Shown here: piece by piece, positions 8,181-18,001 of the stretch
How positions within the stretch are numbered: position 1 is the stretch's first letter
Layout of the letters: each line of letters starts with the position of its first letter
NCBI GenBank assembly: GCA_947498595.1
Contig: CANMKX010000006.1
Span: 142,517-206,516 of the forward strand
Origin: an uncultured Aquimarina sp.
GTDB taxonomy: Bacteria; Bacteroidota; Bacteroidia; Flavobacteriales; Flavobacteriaceae
Length of the DNA stretch: 64,000 nt
Direction of reading: 5' to 3'
Notes under the pieces: generated by a model
The model's database searches: none
The model's input: the letters and a program-made list of their open reading frames with translations, nothing else
Told to the model about the DNA's origin: nothing
Program-made: the position numbers and the translations under genes

Positions 8181-8768
8181 CTATTTTTTAGCAGTACTTA
8201 AATTAGCAACCTCTTGATAACGATAACAATGTATGTCATGATCGTTAACCATTCCTATAGCTTGCATGAAAGCATAAATCACAGTAGATCCAACAAATTT
8301 AAACCCACGTTTCTTTAAATCTTTGCTGATAGCATCAGATATTTCGGTATTTGCAGGAGCATCTTTATAAGTTTCCCATGAATTTTGGATGGGAGTATTA
8401 TTAACAAATCCCCAGATGTAACGATCAAAACTACCAAACTCCTCTTGAATTTTCATGAAAGCTTGTGCGTTACTAATAGCAGAGTTTACTTTTAGTTTAT
8501 TACGAATAATACCTGCATCTTGTAATAAAAGCTCTTTTTTAGCATCATTATATTGAGCAATAAGCTTGTAGTCAAAACGATCAAAAGCAACTCTGAAATT
8601 TTCTCGTTTTCTCAATATCGTAATCCAACTTAATCCAGCTTGGAAAGTTTCTAAGATTAAAAATTCGAATAGAAGACCATCGTCATGTAATGGAACTCCC
8701 CATTCATTATCGTGATAAGATTCGTATAAGGAATCACCAACACACCAACCACATTTATGTATATTCAT
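8181..8768 (-). CDS. tag: DNA-3-methyladenine glycosylase I
   Basis: Tag excises 3-methyladenine from alkylated DNA. The 195-residue protein opens KCGWCVGDSLYESYHDNEWG, in which the cysteine and, later, His residues form the family's zinc site, and has the helix-hairpin-helix-like region ETFQAGLSWITILRKRENFR and the C-terminal HDIHCYRY. The start at 8768 fits the family N-terminus; a longer frame back to 8864 would add a hydrophobic extension without support. It converges with aat (15 bases between stops). Confidence 0.95.
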   Translation of the reverse strand: MNIHKCGWCVGDSLYESYHDNEWGVPLHDDGLLFEFLILETFQAGLSWITILRKRENFRVAFDRFDYKLIAQYNDAKKELLLQDAGIIRNKLKVNSAISNAQAFMKIQEEFGSFDRYIWGFVNNTPIQNSWETYKDAPANTEISDAISKDLKKRGFKFVGSTVIYAFMQAIGMVNDHDIHCYRYQEVANLSTAKK

Positions 8769-8963
8769 AATAAAAATTTGAAAACAAGTAAAAATAAAAA
8801 GAACCATTGAGATAATCTCTTTAGCATTATTAAAAAGAATCGTTAAAATATTAGAGAGTAGCAATACGAATAAACAAAGAAATAGAACTGCTAGAGATGA
8901 TTTTAATCATAAGTTATACTATTATAGAGTTTTATCTTAGTTTTAAGAAAATATTAATAAAAC

Positions 8964-8997
8964 TAAGACGTAAGCTTTTTAGACTCCTTACGTCTTA
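8964..8997. repeat. Inverted repeat in a divergent spacer
   Basis: Arms TAAGACGTAAG (8964-8974) and CTTACGTCTTA (8987-8997) are perfect complements around a 12-base spacer. It lies 41 bases before the thioredoxin-like gene and about 200 bases upstream of tag, so it is not at the 3' end of a gene. It may be a 5'-leader hairpin of the downstream gene or a dyad operator. Confidence 0.5.
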
Positions 8998-9037
8998 TGT
9001 TATAGAAACAAAGACCCCCAAATAATAGATAAATACT

Positions 9038-9652
9038 ATGGAATCAGCAATACAAACAGAAGTTGTTACTTTAATAGAAAAAGGAATAGCAGAAGGACAT
9101 ACATATCAAGAATATAGAGTACAAGTAAGTGAATTATTAAAAGAAAATAAATCTACTGGAGCACAGCAATCTGAAGCATTGACAAATTATAGTATGCTAA
9201 ACGATCGTAGAATGAAGCGATTGGATAAAACATTAAAGATTGACGAAGCAATTATAGAGCAGTTTAAAAATGCAAAAACCAATATTACATGGTTAGTGTT
9301 AACTGAAGGTTGGTGTGGAGACGCAGCACAATCAATGCCAGTGATTAATAAGTTAGCAGAAGCTAATGATGGAATTGAATTAAAAGTTGTATCGAGAGAC
9401 GCTCATGATGATCTAATGAGTCAATTTTTGACAAATGGAGGGAAAGCAATACCTAAACTTATTGCATATAATAAAGATACTAAAGAAATTGTAAATTCTT
9501 GGGGGCCTAGACCTTCAGAAGCTACCAAAATGGTGAATGATTATAAAGCTGCACATGGAGCATTAGATCCAGAGTTTAAAGAATCATTACAGGTTTGGTA
9601 TAATAAAGATAAAGGAAGAAATATTGCAGACGATTTATCGAAACTACTATAA
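9038..9652 (+). CDS. Thioredoxin-family protein with a single active-site cysteine
   Basis: 204-residue cytoplasmic protein; no signal peptide. Residues about 85-190 form a thioredoxin-like fold of the Thioredoxin_9 type: TWLVLTEGWCGDAAQS, then KVVSRDAHDDLM and a GGKAIPKLI segment with the cis-proline. The usual CxxC is CGDA, so the resolving cysteine is missing; it cannot act as a standard dithiol reductase. It could still form mixed disulfides or bind thiols. Its end overlaps the convergent TonB-like gene by 6 bases. Confidence 0.87.
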   Translation: MESAIQTEVVTLIEKGIAEGHTYQEYRVQVSELLKENKSTGAQQSEALTNYSMLNDRRMKRLDKTLKIDEAIIEQFKNAKTNITWLVLTEGWCGDAAQSMPVINKLAEANDGIELKVVSRDAHDDLMSQFLTNGGKAIPKLIAYNKDTKEIVNSWGPRPSEATKMVNDYKAAHGALDPEFKESLQVWYNKDKGRNIADDLSKLL

Positions 9653-10384
9653 GTCGTAATTAAAATAATAAGTGATAGAACCAGATTGCTCGTTTTTCTC
9701 AGTAGAAGAAAAGCGAGCTTTTTTTGCATAAAGAATAGCGTTGTCAATTAAACATTGATTCTTTGTGCTAGAAGCTTTAGTATTCACTTTGGTTTTAGTA
9801 ATATAACCGTTTTGATTTACTTTGATATTAATCACTATTTTTCCACTTGCATTACATGTATAGATAGGATTAGGTAATAACATTGCCTGTCTATCTTTTA
9901 AATTAAAACTAATCGAACTACTACGAGTATCAGTATGTGTATTGGCAGGAGTAGCTTCATCTTTTAATCCTGTATCTTTTTTTGAAGATTCGTTAAAAGG
10001 TTTATTTGTTAAAGCAGTTTCAGAAGATTCACTAGTAGTTGTTAATTCTTGAGTTTCGCCTTGACTACCAGCGCTTATTTTTTCAGTTAAACTTTTATAA
10101 CGTTCTTCAAATGCATCATCTTCAAAGTTTTTTAAATCTTCATTATGAGCTTGATGAGTTCTTTTTGCAGCAATAAGTTTACGCTCTTCAAGTTGCTGAT
10201 CAGGAGTTTCCTCTTCTTCAGGAACTTCTTCCTCTTCAAGAAAATCCTGAGGAGTTACTTCAACAAGGAGTTCACGTTTTTGTTGTAATCGTTGAGATAA
10301 GCCAATATTGGCAAGTAGTAAAATGAAAATCCCCATTAACAATGCAGTAATAATAAGTGCTTTATGTTTTTCAAGAAAGATCAT
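9647..10384 (-). CDS. TonB-like energy transducer-type protein
   Basis: 245-residue protein with one N-terminal membrane anchor (about residues 10-30), an acidic, Pro/Glu-rich periplasmic linker (EEEEVPEEEETP) and a C-terminal domain with LPNPIYTCNASGKIVINIKVNQNGYI, resembling TonB C-terminal domains. TonB proteins carry proton-motive energy to outer-membrane receptors. The C-terminal domain is more divergent than in classical TonB and has two cysteines, so the assignment is to the fold rather than to a proven transducer. It lies 21 bases downstream of truB on the same strand and may be the last gene of the ftsX-uppP-truB operon. Confidence 0.7.
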   Translation of the reverse strand: MIFLEKHKALIITALLMGIFILLLANIGLSQRLQQKRELLVEVTPQDFLEEEEVPEEEETPDQQLEERKLIAAKRTHQAHNEDLKNFEDDAFEERYKSLTEKISAGSQGETQELTTTSESSETALTNKPFNESSKKDTGLKDEATPANTHTDTRSSSISFNLKDRQAMLLPNPIYTCNASGKIVINIKVNQNGYITKTKVNTKASSTKNQCLIDNAILYAKKARFSSTEKNEQSGSITYYFNYDL

Positions 10385-10405
10385 AATTATATAACGATTA
10401 ATGTA

Positions 10406-11119
10406 TTAAATAATTTTAGGAGAAGTGTCTTTTATTAATTCTTCTTCAAATACTTGTGGAGTTATGGCATTTTCAACCGTATATGCTCCAATTTTTGTTC
10501 TTCTTAACGAAGATAAATGTCCACCACTATTGAGTGCTTTACCAAAATCATGTGCCAAAGACCGAATGTATGTTCCTTTACTACATACAACTCTAAAGTG
10601 AACAAGTGGCATTTCTATTTTGGTAATCTCAAATGTTGCTATAGAAATAATTCTAGGATCAATTTTAACTTCCTCTCCTTTTCTAGCGTATTCATACAAT
10701 CGTTTTCCATCTTTTTTTAAAGCCGAAAAAACAGGAGGGTATTGTTTGATATCACCTACAAACTGCTGCGTAGTTTGCTGGATAAGCTCATCAGTTATAT
10801 GAGCAATAGGAAAAGTTTGGTCAATTTCGGTTTCAAGATCATACGATGGAGTAGTAGCTCCTAGAGTAATAGATCCAGTGTATTCTTTAACTTGACCTTG
10901 TAATTCTTGAATACGTTTTGTGAATTTTCCGGTACAAATAATCAATAATCCACTAGCTAGCGGATCTAGTGTGCCAGCATGACCAACTTTGATTTTTTTA
11001 ATACCAAAATTTTTACGAATTAACCAACGTAACTTATTAACCACTTGAAACGAAGTCCATTCTAGTGGTTTATCAATCAATAGGATTTGACCATCCTTAA
11101 AATCTTGTTCGGTTTGCAT
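10406..11119 (-). CDS. truB: tRNA pseudouridine-55 synthase TruB
   Basis: TruB makes pseudouridine 55 in the T-loop of tRNAs. The 237-residue protein carries GQILLIDKPLEWTSFQVVN, the catalytic-aspartate motif GHAGTLDPLASGLL, then GQVKEYTGSITLG, PPVFSALKKDGKRLYEYAR and SKGTYIRSLAHDFG. Length is normal for short TruB forms without a PUA domain. It follows uppP by 6 bases, as in many Bacteroidetes. Confidence 0.97.
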   Translation of the reverse strand: MQTEQDFKDGQILLIDKPLEWTSFQVVNKLRWLIRKNFGIKKIKVGHAGTLDPLASGLLIICTGKFTKRIQELQGQVKEYTGSITLGATTPSYDLETEIDQTFPIAHITDELIQQTTQQFVGDIKQYPPVFSALKKDGKRLYEYARKGEEVKIDPRIISIATFEITKIEMPLVHFRVVCSKGTYIRSLAHDFGKALNSGGHLSSLRRTKIGAYTVENAITPQVFEEELIKDTSPKII

Positions 11120-11125
11120 TAGGGG

Positions 11126-11920
11126 TTAATTTAAAAAACCAAAAATAATGGCAATAAGGCCAACAATGACACAATATACAGCAAAATATGATAACTTACT
11201 TTTTTTAACCAAAGAAATCATCCATGTACAAGCAACTAAGCCTGAGAAAAAAGCAGCTAGAAACCCTAATAATAGGGGCATACTATTAGCAGAGGAAAAA
11301 TGTAAATCACCTCCTAAAATATCTTTAGCAATCTTACCGAAAATTAACGGAACAACCATTAAAAACGAAAAACGAGCAGCTTTTGTTTTATCATTACCTA
11401 GTAAAACTGAAGTGGATATAGTAGCACCACTACGAGAAATCCCAGGGAGCATGGCTATTGCTTGAGAAATTCCGATAATAAAAGCATTAGAAAAAGTAAC
11501 AGCTTTTAAGGTGTTTTTAGCTTTATCTGCTAACCATAATAAAGCAGCAGTAATCAAGAGCATAAAACCAACAAAAAGAATATTACCACCAAACAGTTGT
11601 TCTAACTGTTCTTCAAAAAATAACCCCACAAATACCGCAGGAATCATAGACACTATAATTTTAAGAGAAAACAAAGTCTCTTCGTTTTTTTTGAATTGTA
11701 ATAATCCTTTAATAATGTCAAAAATATCTTTTCTAAAAACAACTAGAGTACTCAATGCTGTAGCAAAATGTAGTATAACAGTAAATAATAATGACTCTTC
11801 GGGTACACTTTGATCTCCTAAAATAGCTTTTCCTAACTCAAGGTGACCACTAGATGAAACAGGTAAGAACTCTGTTAAACCCTGTATGATTCCTAAGATG
11901 ATAGCATCTATAGTATCCAT
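11126..11920 (-). CDS. uppP: Undecaprenyl-diphosphatase UppP (BacA)
   Basis: Integral membrane phosphatase that recycles undecaprenyl diphosphate to the monophosphate carrier used for peptidoglycan and O-antigen. The 264-residue protein has the two family motifs GLTEFLPVSSSGHLEL near the N-terminus and LPGISRSGATIS near residue 160, plus about eight hydrophobic segments. It lies in the ftsX-DUF3098-uppP-truB order common in Bacteroidetes, linking it to envelope growth. Confidence 0.97.
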   Translation of the reverse strand: MDTIDAIILGIIQGLTEFLPVSSSGHLELGKAILGDQSVPEESLLFTVILHFATALSTLVVFRKDIFDIIKGLLQFKKNEETLFSLKIIVSMIPAVFVGLFFEEQLEQLFGGNILFVGFMLLITAALLWLADKAKNTLKAVTFSNAFIIGISQAIAMLPGISRSGATISTSVLLGNDKTKAARFSFLMVVPLIFGKIAKDILGGDLHFSSANSMPLLLGFLAAFFSGLVACTWMISLVKKSKLSYFAVYCVIVGLIAIIFGFLN

Positions 11921-11988
11921 ATAATAAAATAATATTGTATTTAATATGCATGCTATGCATATTAAAAAATTAAAAAAATGAGAATATT

Positions 11989-12252
11989 TTACGCTTCCTT
12001 ATTCTTATCAGGATCCAATAAGATGGCATATACTTCTATGATAAAACCAATTAAAACAAGTGTAGGAGCCAATCTAATTCTTCTGAAACTATAAATGTCA
12101 GGATTAAAAACATTAGGATCATCACTACCACCACCAGACATTAATATAAAACCTAATGAGATAACAGCCAATCCTATGGCCATAACAATATAATTTTTCT
12201 TCTTAAAAATAAAATCGGGTTGATGTGGCGTATTATCTTGTTGTTTTTTCAT
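11989..12252 (-). CDS. DUF3098 small membrane protein
   Basis: 87-residue protein with two transmembrane segments (about residues 24-42 and 62-78). The loop SGGGSDDPNVFNPDIYSFRRIRLAP is characteristic of DUF3098, a Bacteroidetes family of unknown function that sits between ftsX and uppP. The ATG at 12252 matches the family N-terminus (MKKQQ...); it starts 20 bases inside the upstream gene, so translation is probably coupled. Confidence 0.88.
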   Translation of the reverse strand: MKKQQDNTPHQPDFIFKKKNYIVMAIGLAVISLGFILMSGGGSDDPNVFNPDIYSFRRIRLAPTLVLIGFIIEVYAILLDPDKNKEA

Positions 12253-12640
12253 GAATGTCATTATGTATTTCGTTAAAGATAACATGATCATTAACTATTA
12301 ATTTTGATATATGTCCCATATTACCATCTCTTGTAAATAAAGTCCATCTATCAATAACGTACAAAGTAACGTTTTTATTTAAAATTTCTTTTTTAAGAGC
12401 ATCAATAGTTAGTTGATGCGTTAAACCTCTGTTAATGTAATAATAATGAGTATCATTCTCTAATGTAAAATGAATATCATAACCACCTCCCTCAAAAATA
12501 TCGACAACTTTTCCAGAAATAGTCATTACATCGTCGGGAGCAACATTATTTATAGGCTTAAAAGTCTGAATAATAACCCATAGAAAAGCAATGAATAAAA
12601 CTCCACAAACAGACCAATAAATTCTTCCTAGCTTTTTCAT
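12233..12640 (-). CDS. Hypothetical single-pass membrane protein
   Basis: 135-residue protein with one N-terminal membrane anchor (about residues 7-27) and an otherwise beta-rich outer domain (VMTISGKVVDIFEGGGYDIHFTLENDTHYYYINRGL). I do not recognise the family. It is placed between ftsX and DUF3098, overlapping DUF3098 by 20 bases, and looks like an extra gene in an otherwise conserved envelope operon. Spacing and overlap make it a real gene; function unknown. Confidence 0.75.
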   Translation of the reverse strand: MKKLGRIYWSVCGVLFIAFLWVIIQTFKPINNVAPDDVMTISGKVVDIFEGGGYDIHFTLENDTHYYYINRGLTHQLTIDALKKEILNKNVTLYVIDRWTLFTRDGNMGHISKLIVNDHVIFNEIHNDIHEKTTR

Positions 12641-12660
12641 TTAAAATATCAATAATAGAA

Positions 12661-13539
12661 TTAAAAATATAGCTCGTCAGTTCGTAAATTAAGGAAGCGT
12701 TGCGTTGCAAAAAAGGTGCTAATCCAAGTGATAATAACTCCTACTACAAAAACGCTAATAAATAACGAAACCAATAAAACAGGATCTCGTAACAACCCTA
12801 ATTCTGGAAACGAAAGATCTAAGTAATATAAAACTACAGAAACTCCTATAATAGCAACTACAGAACCGATCATCCCCAATTTAATGCTTTTCCATATAAA
12901 AGGACGACGAATAAAGCGCTTTGTGGCACCTACCATTTGCATAGTTTTAATAATAAAACGTTTGGAGTAAACAGCTAATCTAATAGAACTATTGATTAAA
13001 AGTACAGCGATAAAAGTAAAAATTGTACTAATCAAAAGAACCCAAAAACTAATACGTTTGATGTTATCAGTTAATAAAGAAATAAGAGGTTTATCATAAG
13101 CCACTTCATCAACAAATTCTTTTTGTAAAATTTTGTTTTTAATTTCTTCTATCTGATCAGCAGAAACATATTCAGCTTTAAGGTACACATCAATAGCATT
13201 TTGTAAAGGATTGTATCCTAAAAAGTCCATGAAGTTTTCTCCTATATCTTTGCTATGAAACTCGGCAGCTTCTTCTTTAGAAATATACGCTGTAATCTTT
13301 GCATACTCAGCAAGAGCCAACGTTTTTTCTAATTGCTTAATCTCTATTTCTTTTGCAGTGTCTTTAATATAAATAGTCAAGGCTATCTGCTCTTTAAAAT
13401 GATCAGCAACCTTTTTAGAGTTTAGAACCAACAGCCCTAATAACCCTAGTAAAAATAATACTAAAGAAATACTAATAACTACAGAGAAATACGACGAAAT
13501 CAACCTTCGTTTCTGATATTTTTCAAAAGAGGAACTCAT
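12661..13539 (-). CDS. ftsX: Cell-division protein FtsX
   Basis: Membrane partner of the FtsE ATPase; the complex controls septal peptidoglycan hydrolases. The 292-residue protein shows an N-terminal membrane segment after MSSSFEKYQKRRLISSY, an extracytoplasmic domain with LTIYIKD and KEEAAEFHSKDIGENF, and three C-terminal membrane segments with KRFIIKTMQMVGATKRFIRRP between them, the FtsX/MacB permease signature. It heads the minus-strand operon running to truB and the TonB-like gene. ftsE is not adjacent, which is normal in Flavobacteriia. Confidence 0.93.
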   Translation of the reverse strand: MSSSFEKYQKRRLISSYFSVVISISLVLFLLGLLGLLVLNSKKVADHFKEQIALTIYIKDTAKEIEIKQLEKTLALAEYAKITAYISKEEAAEFHSKDIGENFMDFLGYNPLQNAIDVYLKAEYVSADQIEEIKNKILQKEFVDEVAYDKPLISLLTDNIKRISFWVLLISTIFTFIAVLLINSSIRLAVYSKRFIIKTMQMVGATKRFIRRPFIWKSIKLGMIGSVVAIIGVSVVLYYLDLSFPELGLLRDPVLLVSLFISVFVVGVIITWISTFFATQRFLNLRTDELYF

Positions 13540-13718
13540 ATAGGAATCTTAATTTGTGGTAAAAATAATAAACAATAGTCAATTACGAATAAGAATTGAT
13601 AAGATAAGCAAAAAACTATCTCAGATTATAATTTTGTAAGGGGATTGTACGAAATACTAAAATTATTTTAAAAAGTAGGAAGAGTAATCTAAATAAAGGA
13701 TATTTAAAGAAAAAAGAA

Positions 13719-14657
13719 ATGCATATTGTAATAATAGGAGTAGGTGGAGTAGGAGGTTATTTTGCAGCTAGACTTATCGAAGCAAATAACCAAGTAACAT
13801 TAGTAGCCAGAGGAAAACACTATCGAGCAATCCAAAAAGAAGGATTAAAATTAATTAGTATTAAAGGGGATGTACATGTCCACCCTTATGCAATAGTGAA
13901 TGATATAGATCAAATACAAACCCCGGATTTGGTGATTATAGCGACCAAAGGAGATGGAATTCCGATGATTTGTAAACAATTGCAGAATAAGATTACAGCA
14001 ACAACCAGTATTTTGCCATTACTTAATGGAGCAACTCAAGTGGATCGCGTAGCAATGCATTTGGATCGAAGACAAATAATAGGAGGATTGTGCAAAATGA
14101 TATCCAAAATAAAAGTACCTGGTACTATTGAACATATTTCGCTAGACCCAGAAATCGTTTTTGGTGAATTATACAATCAAAAAACGGAAAGAATAATACA
14201 GATAAAGAAAATCTTTGACACTGCCGGAATCAAAAACACAATAGCAAAAGATATACAAATAGCGATTTGGACCAAATTTTTGTTTATAAGTACCATTAGC
14301 GCTTTAGGAGGATTAACTAGAGTTCCTATAGGAGTTTTACGATCCGATACAGCATTGCGTTCTATGATGATCAATATTGCCGAAGAAATTATAGCAGTAG
14401 CCAATGCTACAGGAATAAAACTACCAGAAGATAGTCTAGAAACAATTTTAAAAGCAATAGAAAAACAAGCATACGAAACTACCACCTCCTTACAAAGAGA
14501 TATAATGCAAGGTAAACCATCAGAATTGGCATATCAACAGGGAGAAATAGTAGCTTTAGGAAAACGATACAAAGTACCAACACCAGTAAATACATTTGTA
14601 TACGATTGCTTATTACCTATGGAAAACCAAGCAAGACAGCTAAAAAGAAGAAACTAA
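13719..14657 (+). CDS. panE: 2-dehydropantoate 2-reductase (PanE/ApbA family)
   Basis: NADPH-dependent ketopantoate reductase of pantothenate and CoA synthesis. The 312-residue protein begins MHIVIIGVGGVGGYFAARL, the Rossmann GxGxxG motif, then LVARGKHY and the central LPLLNGATQVDRVA. The C-terminal domain has the catalytic lysine region IWTKFLFISTISALGGLTR and the KPSELAYQQGEIV motif. It is monocistronic between ftsX (divergent) and leuS. Distant paralogues exist, so the exact substrate rests on family assignment. Confidence 0.88.
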   Translation: MHIVIIGVGGVGGYFAARLIEANNQVTLVARGKHYRAIQKEGLKLISIKGDVHVHPYAIVNDIDQIQTPDLVIIATKGDGIPMICKQLQNKITATTSILPLLNGATQVDRVAMHLDRRQIIGGLCKMISKIKVPGTIEHISLDPEIVFGELYNQKTERIIQIKKIFDTAGIKNTIAKDIQIAIWTKFLFISTISALGGLTRVPIGVLRSDTALRSMMINIAEEIIAVANATGIKLPEDSLETILKAIEKQAYETTTSLQRDIMQGKPSELAYQQGEIVALGKRYKVPTPVNTFVYDCLLPMENQARQLKRRN

Positions 14658-14746
14658 TAAAGGAGTTTTTAATTATAAAAATAAGATTCCTTAAGCATAA
14701 AAAAATAAAGTCTAAAAAATACAAAACAGTCTCTCATATAAAATTG

Positions 14747-14754
14747 TAAATTTG
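14747..14754 (+). promoter_or_regulatory. -7 promoter element for leuS
   Basis: TAAATTTG fits TAnnTTTG and would give a leuS leader of about 105 bases. The leader holds an imperfect inverted repeat: GTGTCGTTATAAGG (14787-14800) against CCTTATGACAC (14824-14834). Confidence 0.5.
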
Positions 14755-14866
14755 CAGCCAAATTAAATCAATAAGAAGCTAAGTTAGTGTCGTTATAAGG
14801 TGAAGATAAGTTTGTTATAAACTCCTTATGACACACAAGTTTTAGCTCAAGATATATAGTTGCAAT

Positions 14867-17800
14867 ATGAGTTACAATTTCAACGAGATAGAAAAAAGAT
14901 GGCAAGCCTATTGGGCAGAAAAGCAAACCTTTAAAGCAGAAGATGCTAGCGATAAGCCAAAATATTATGTGCTAGATATGTTTCCTTACCCATCAGGGGC
15001 AGGATTACACGTTGGACATCCACTAGGATATATTGCAAGTGATATCTATGCACGATACAAAAGACATAAAGGATTTAATGTATTGCATCCACAAGGATAC
15101 GATAGTTTTGGATTACCAGCAGAGCAATATGCAATCCAGACTGGGCAACACCCAGCAATTACAACTCGAGATAATATAGCAAGATATAGAGAACAATTAG
15201 ATAAGATAGGATTCTCATTTGATTGGTCTAGAGAAGTTCGTACCAGTACGCCAGAATATTATAAGTGGACACAATGGATTTTTATCCAGTTGTTTAATTC
15301 TTGGTATGATATAGCAGCAGACAAAGCTAGAGATATTACAGCATTAATAGCAATTTTTGAAACCGAAGGAAATACAACAGTACAAGTTGTATGTGATGAA
15401 GATGTAACACCATTTACAGCAGCAGAGTGGAATGCTTTATCATCCAAAGAGCAAGAAGCAGTATTATTAAAATACAGATTAACATATTTGGCAGAAACCG
15501 AAGTGAATTGGTGTCCGCAATTAGGAACTGTATTAGCAAATGATGAGATTGTAAACGGAGTGTCAGAACGAGGAGGACATCCTGTGATTCGTAAAAAAAT
15601 GACACAATGGTCTATGCGCATTTCAGCGTATGCAGAAAGATTATTGCAAGGATTAGAAACAATTGATTGGACAGAATCATTAAAAGAAACCCAACGTAAC
15701 TGGATTGGTAAATCACAAGGAGCTAGTGTTACTTTTAATGTAAATGATTACAATGCAACGATCGAAGTATTTACGACAAGACCAGATACTATTTTTGGAG
15801 TTACGTTTATGACGTTAGCTCCAGAACATGAGTTGGTATTAGAAATTACTACACCAGAGCAAAAAGAAGCAGTAGAAGCATATATACAAGCAACAGCAAA
15901 ACGTAGTGAACGTGAGCGTATGGCAGATGTAAAGACCATTAGCGGAGTGTTTACGGGAGCTTATGCAGAACATCCTTTTACAAAAGAACCAATTCCGATT
16001 TGGATTGGAGACTATGTATTGGCAGGATATGGAACCGGAGCTGTAATGGCGGTACCATGTGGAGATCAACGTGATTATGATTTTGCAAATCACTTTGCAG
16101 GAACTGTAGGGATGCCTACGATCAAAAATATATTTGCAGATGCAGATATTTCTGAAGAAGCCTATGCAGATAAAGACAATACAATCATCGCAAATTCTGA
16201 TTTCTTAGATGGATTAAACTATAAAAAAGCAACCAAACGTGCTATTTATGAGTTAGAAACTATAGGACAAGGAAAAGGGAAAACAAATTACAGATTGCGA
16301 GATGCAGTATTCAGTCGTCAACGTTATTGGGGAGAACCATTTCCGGTATATTATGTAGATGGAATGCCACAAATGATTGCTAAAGAACATTTGCCAATTC
16401 AGTTACCAGAAGTAGAAAAGTATTTGCCAACAGAAACTGGAGAGCCACCATTAGGAAGAGCAGATGTTTGGGCATGGGATACCGTAAAAAACCAAGTAGT
16501 TGCAAATAGCGAAATTAATCATACAACGATATTTCCATTAGAGTTGAATACAATGCCAGGATGGGCAGGAAGTTCATGGTATTTATTCCGTTATATGGAT
16601 GCGCAAAACGATACTGATTTTGCAGATCAAAAGGCATTGGATTATTGGCAAAATGTAGATTTATATATAGGAGGAAGCGAACACGGTACAGGACACTTAT
16701 TATATTCTCGTTTCTGGACTAAATTCTTGCATGATAGAGGCTTTTTGTCAGTAAACGAACCATTTAAAAAACTAATCAACCAAGGAATGATTTTGGGTGA
16801 GAGTGCTTTAATATATAGGTGCGATAATGCTAGTTTTAGTGATGAAAAAAACATATATTCTATAAAAATTGATCCCCCTCAATTTATATCAGCTCGTGGG
16901 ATTGAAGTAAATCCAGAAATTAAGAAGGAAAAAGAAGGTTTTAAAAGAGGGACTATGAATATATGGGCTTCTGAAAATACTATTATTCCGTTTGAAGATA
17001 AAATGATTAATGATATTAAAGAACAATATATCGAAGATGATAATATAAAAAAAATAAGAAGAGAGGATATTAATTTTGAATATAGTATGATACATATTGA
17101 TATCTCATTATTGGATAAAGGGAAAAATTCTGTTGATTCTGAAAAAATTAAATCATTTATTTTAGGTATTGAAGAAGGTGAATTTCATAATGCGTCAAAC
17201 GGGAATTTTTACACGAGAAGAGAAGTAGAAAAAATGTCTAAGTCTAAATACAATGTTGTCAATCCAGATAATATTAGTAATGATTATGGGGCAGATACAT
17301 TACGTTTGTACGAAATGTTCTTAGGACCATTAGAACAAGCAAAACCATGGAATACAGCTGGAATTACTGGAGTACATAACTTCTTGAAAAAATTATGGAA
17401 ATTGTACCATAATGGAGAAGAGTTTGGAGTAACAGATGTAGTTCCTACAAAAGAAAATCTTAAAACATTACACAAAACGATCAAGAAGGTAACAGAAGAC
17501 ATAGAGAACTTCTCTTTTAACACTTCGGTAAGTACATTTATGATTTGTGTAAACGAATTAACAGCACAAAAATGCACTTCTAGAGCTATTTTAGAACCAT
17601 TAGCAGTATTGATATCTCCATATGCACCGCATATTGCAGAAGAATTGTGGAATAAATTAGGTCATGAAACGTCGATTTCAACAGTAGCATTTCCTGTATT
17701 TGAGGAAAAGCACTTAGTAGAAAGTAGTAAAGAATATCCGATCTCATTTAATGGTAAAATGCGTTTTACAATGGAATTACCATTGGATATGAGTAAAGAA

Positions 17801-17911
17801 GATATGGAAGCGGCTGTAATGGCACACGAAAAAACACAACAACAATTGGCAGGGCGTACACCTAAAAAAGTAATAATAGTACCTGGTAGGATTGTGAATA
17901 TCGTGGGATAA
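14867..17911 (+). CDS. leuS: Leucyl-tRNA synthetase with enlarged, divergent insert
   Basis: Class I synthetase charging tRNA-Leu. The 1014-residue protein has the HIGH-type motif [16 protein letters not shown] (about residues 40-55), the editing domain ([14 protein letters not shown] and [15 protein letters not shown]), the tryptophan-rich [17 protein letters not shown], and the KMSKS loop [16 protein letters not shown]. It is longer than the roughly 940 residues I expect for the group. The excess is at about residues 645-785 (16800-17220), the leucine-specific region just before KMSKS, which is AT-richer and unlike the well-conserved flanks. Catalytic motifs are intact, so it should be functional. 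Confidence 0.97.
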   Translation: MSYNFNEIEKRWQAYWAEKQTFKAEDASDKPKYYVLDMFPYPSGAGLHVGHPLGYIASDIYARYKRHKGFNVLHPQGYDSFGLPAEQYAIQTGQHPAITTRDNIARYREQLDKIGFSFDWSREVRTSTPEYYKWTQWIFIQLFNSWYDIAADKARDITALIAIFETEGNTTVQVVCDEDVTPFTAAEWNALSSKEQEAVLLKYRLTYLAETEVNWCPQLGTVLANDEIVNGVSERGGHPVIRKKMTQWSMRISAYAERLLQGLETIDWTESLKETQRNWIGKSQGASVTFNVNDYNATIEVFTTRPDTIFGVTFMTLAPEHELVLEITTPEQKEAVEAYIQATAKRSERERMADVKTISGVFTGAYAEHPFTKEPIPIWIGDYVLAGYGTGAVMAVPCGDQRDYDFANHFAGTVGMPTIKNIFADADISEEAYADKDNTIIANSDFLDGLNYKKATKRAIYELETIGQGKGKTNYRLRDAVFSRQRYWGEPFPVYYVDGMPQMIAKEHLPIQLPEVEKYLPTETGEPPLGRADVWAWDTVKNQVVANSEINHTTIFPLELNTMPGWAGSSWYLFRYMDAQNDTDFADQKALDYWQNVDLYIGGSEHGTGHLLYSRFWTKFLHDRGFLSVNEPFKKLINQGMILGESALIYRCDNASFSDEKNIYSIKIDPPQFISARGIEVNPEIKKEKEGFKRGTMNIWASENTIIPFEDKMINDIKEQYIEDDNIKKIRREDINFEYSMIHIDISLLDKGKNSVDSEKIKSFILGIEEGEFHNASNGNFYTRREVEKMSKSKYNVVNPDNISNDYGADTLRLYEMFLGPLEQAKPWNTAGITGVHNFLKKLWKLYHNGEEFGVTDVVPTKENLKTLHKTIKKVTEDIENFSFNTSVSTFMICVNELTAQKCTSRAILEPLAVLISPYAPHIAEELWNKLGHETSISTVAFPVFEEKHLVESSKEYPISFNGKMRFTMELPLDMSKEDMEAAVMAHEKTQQQLAGRTPKKVIIVPGRIVNIVG

Positions 17912-18001
17912 AGTTCTTACAAAAGCTTAAATTGAGTTTTTGTAAATTTTTAGTTGGATTATTTTGTAATAACATATATTTTAGACCCAAAAATAAAGAA
18001 T

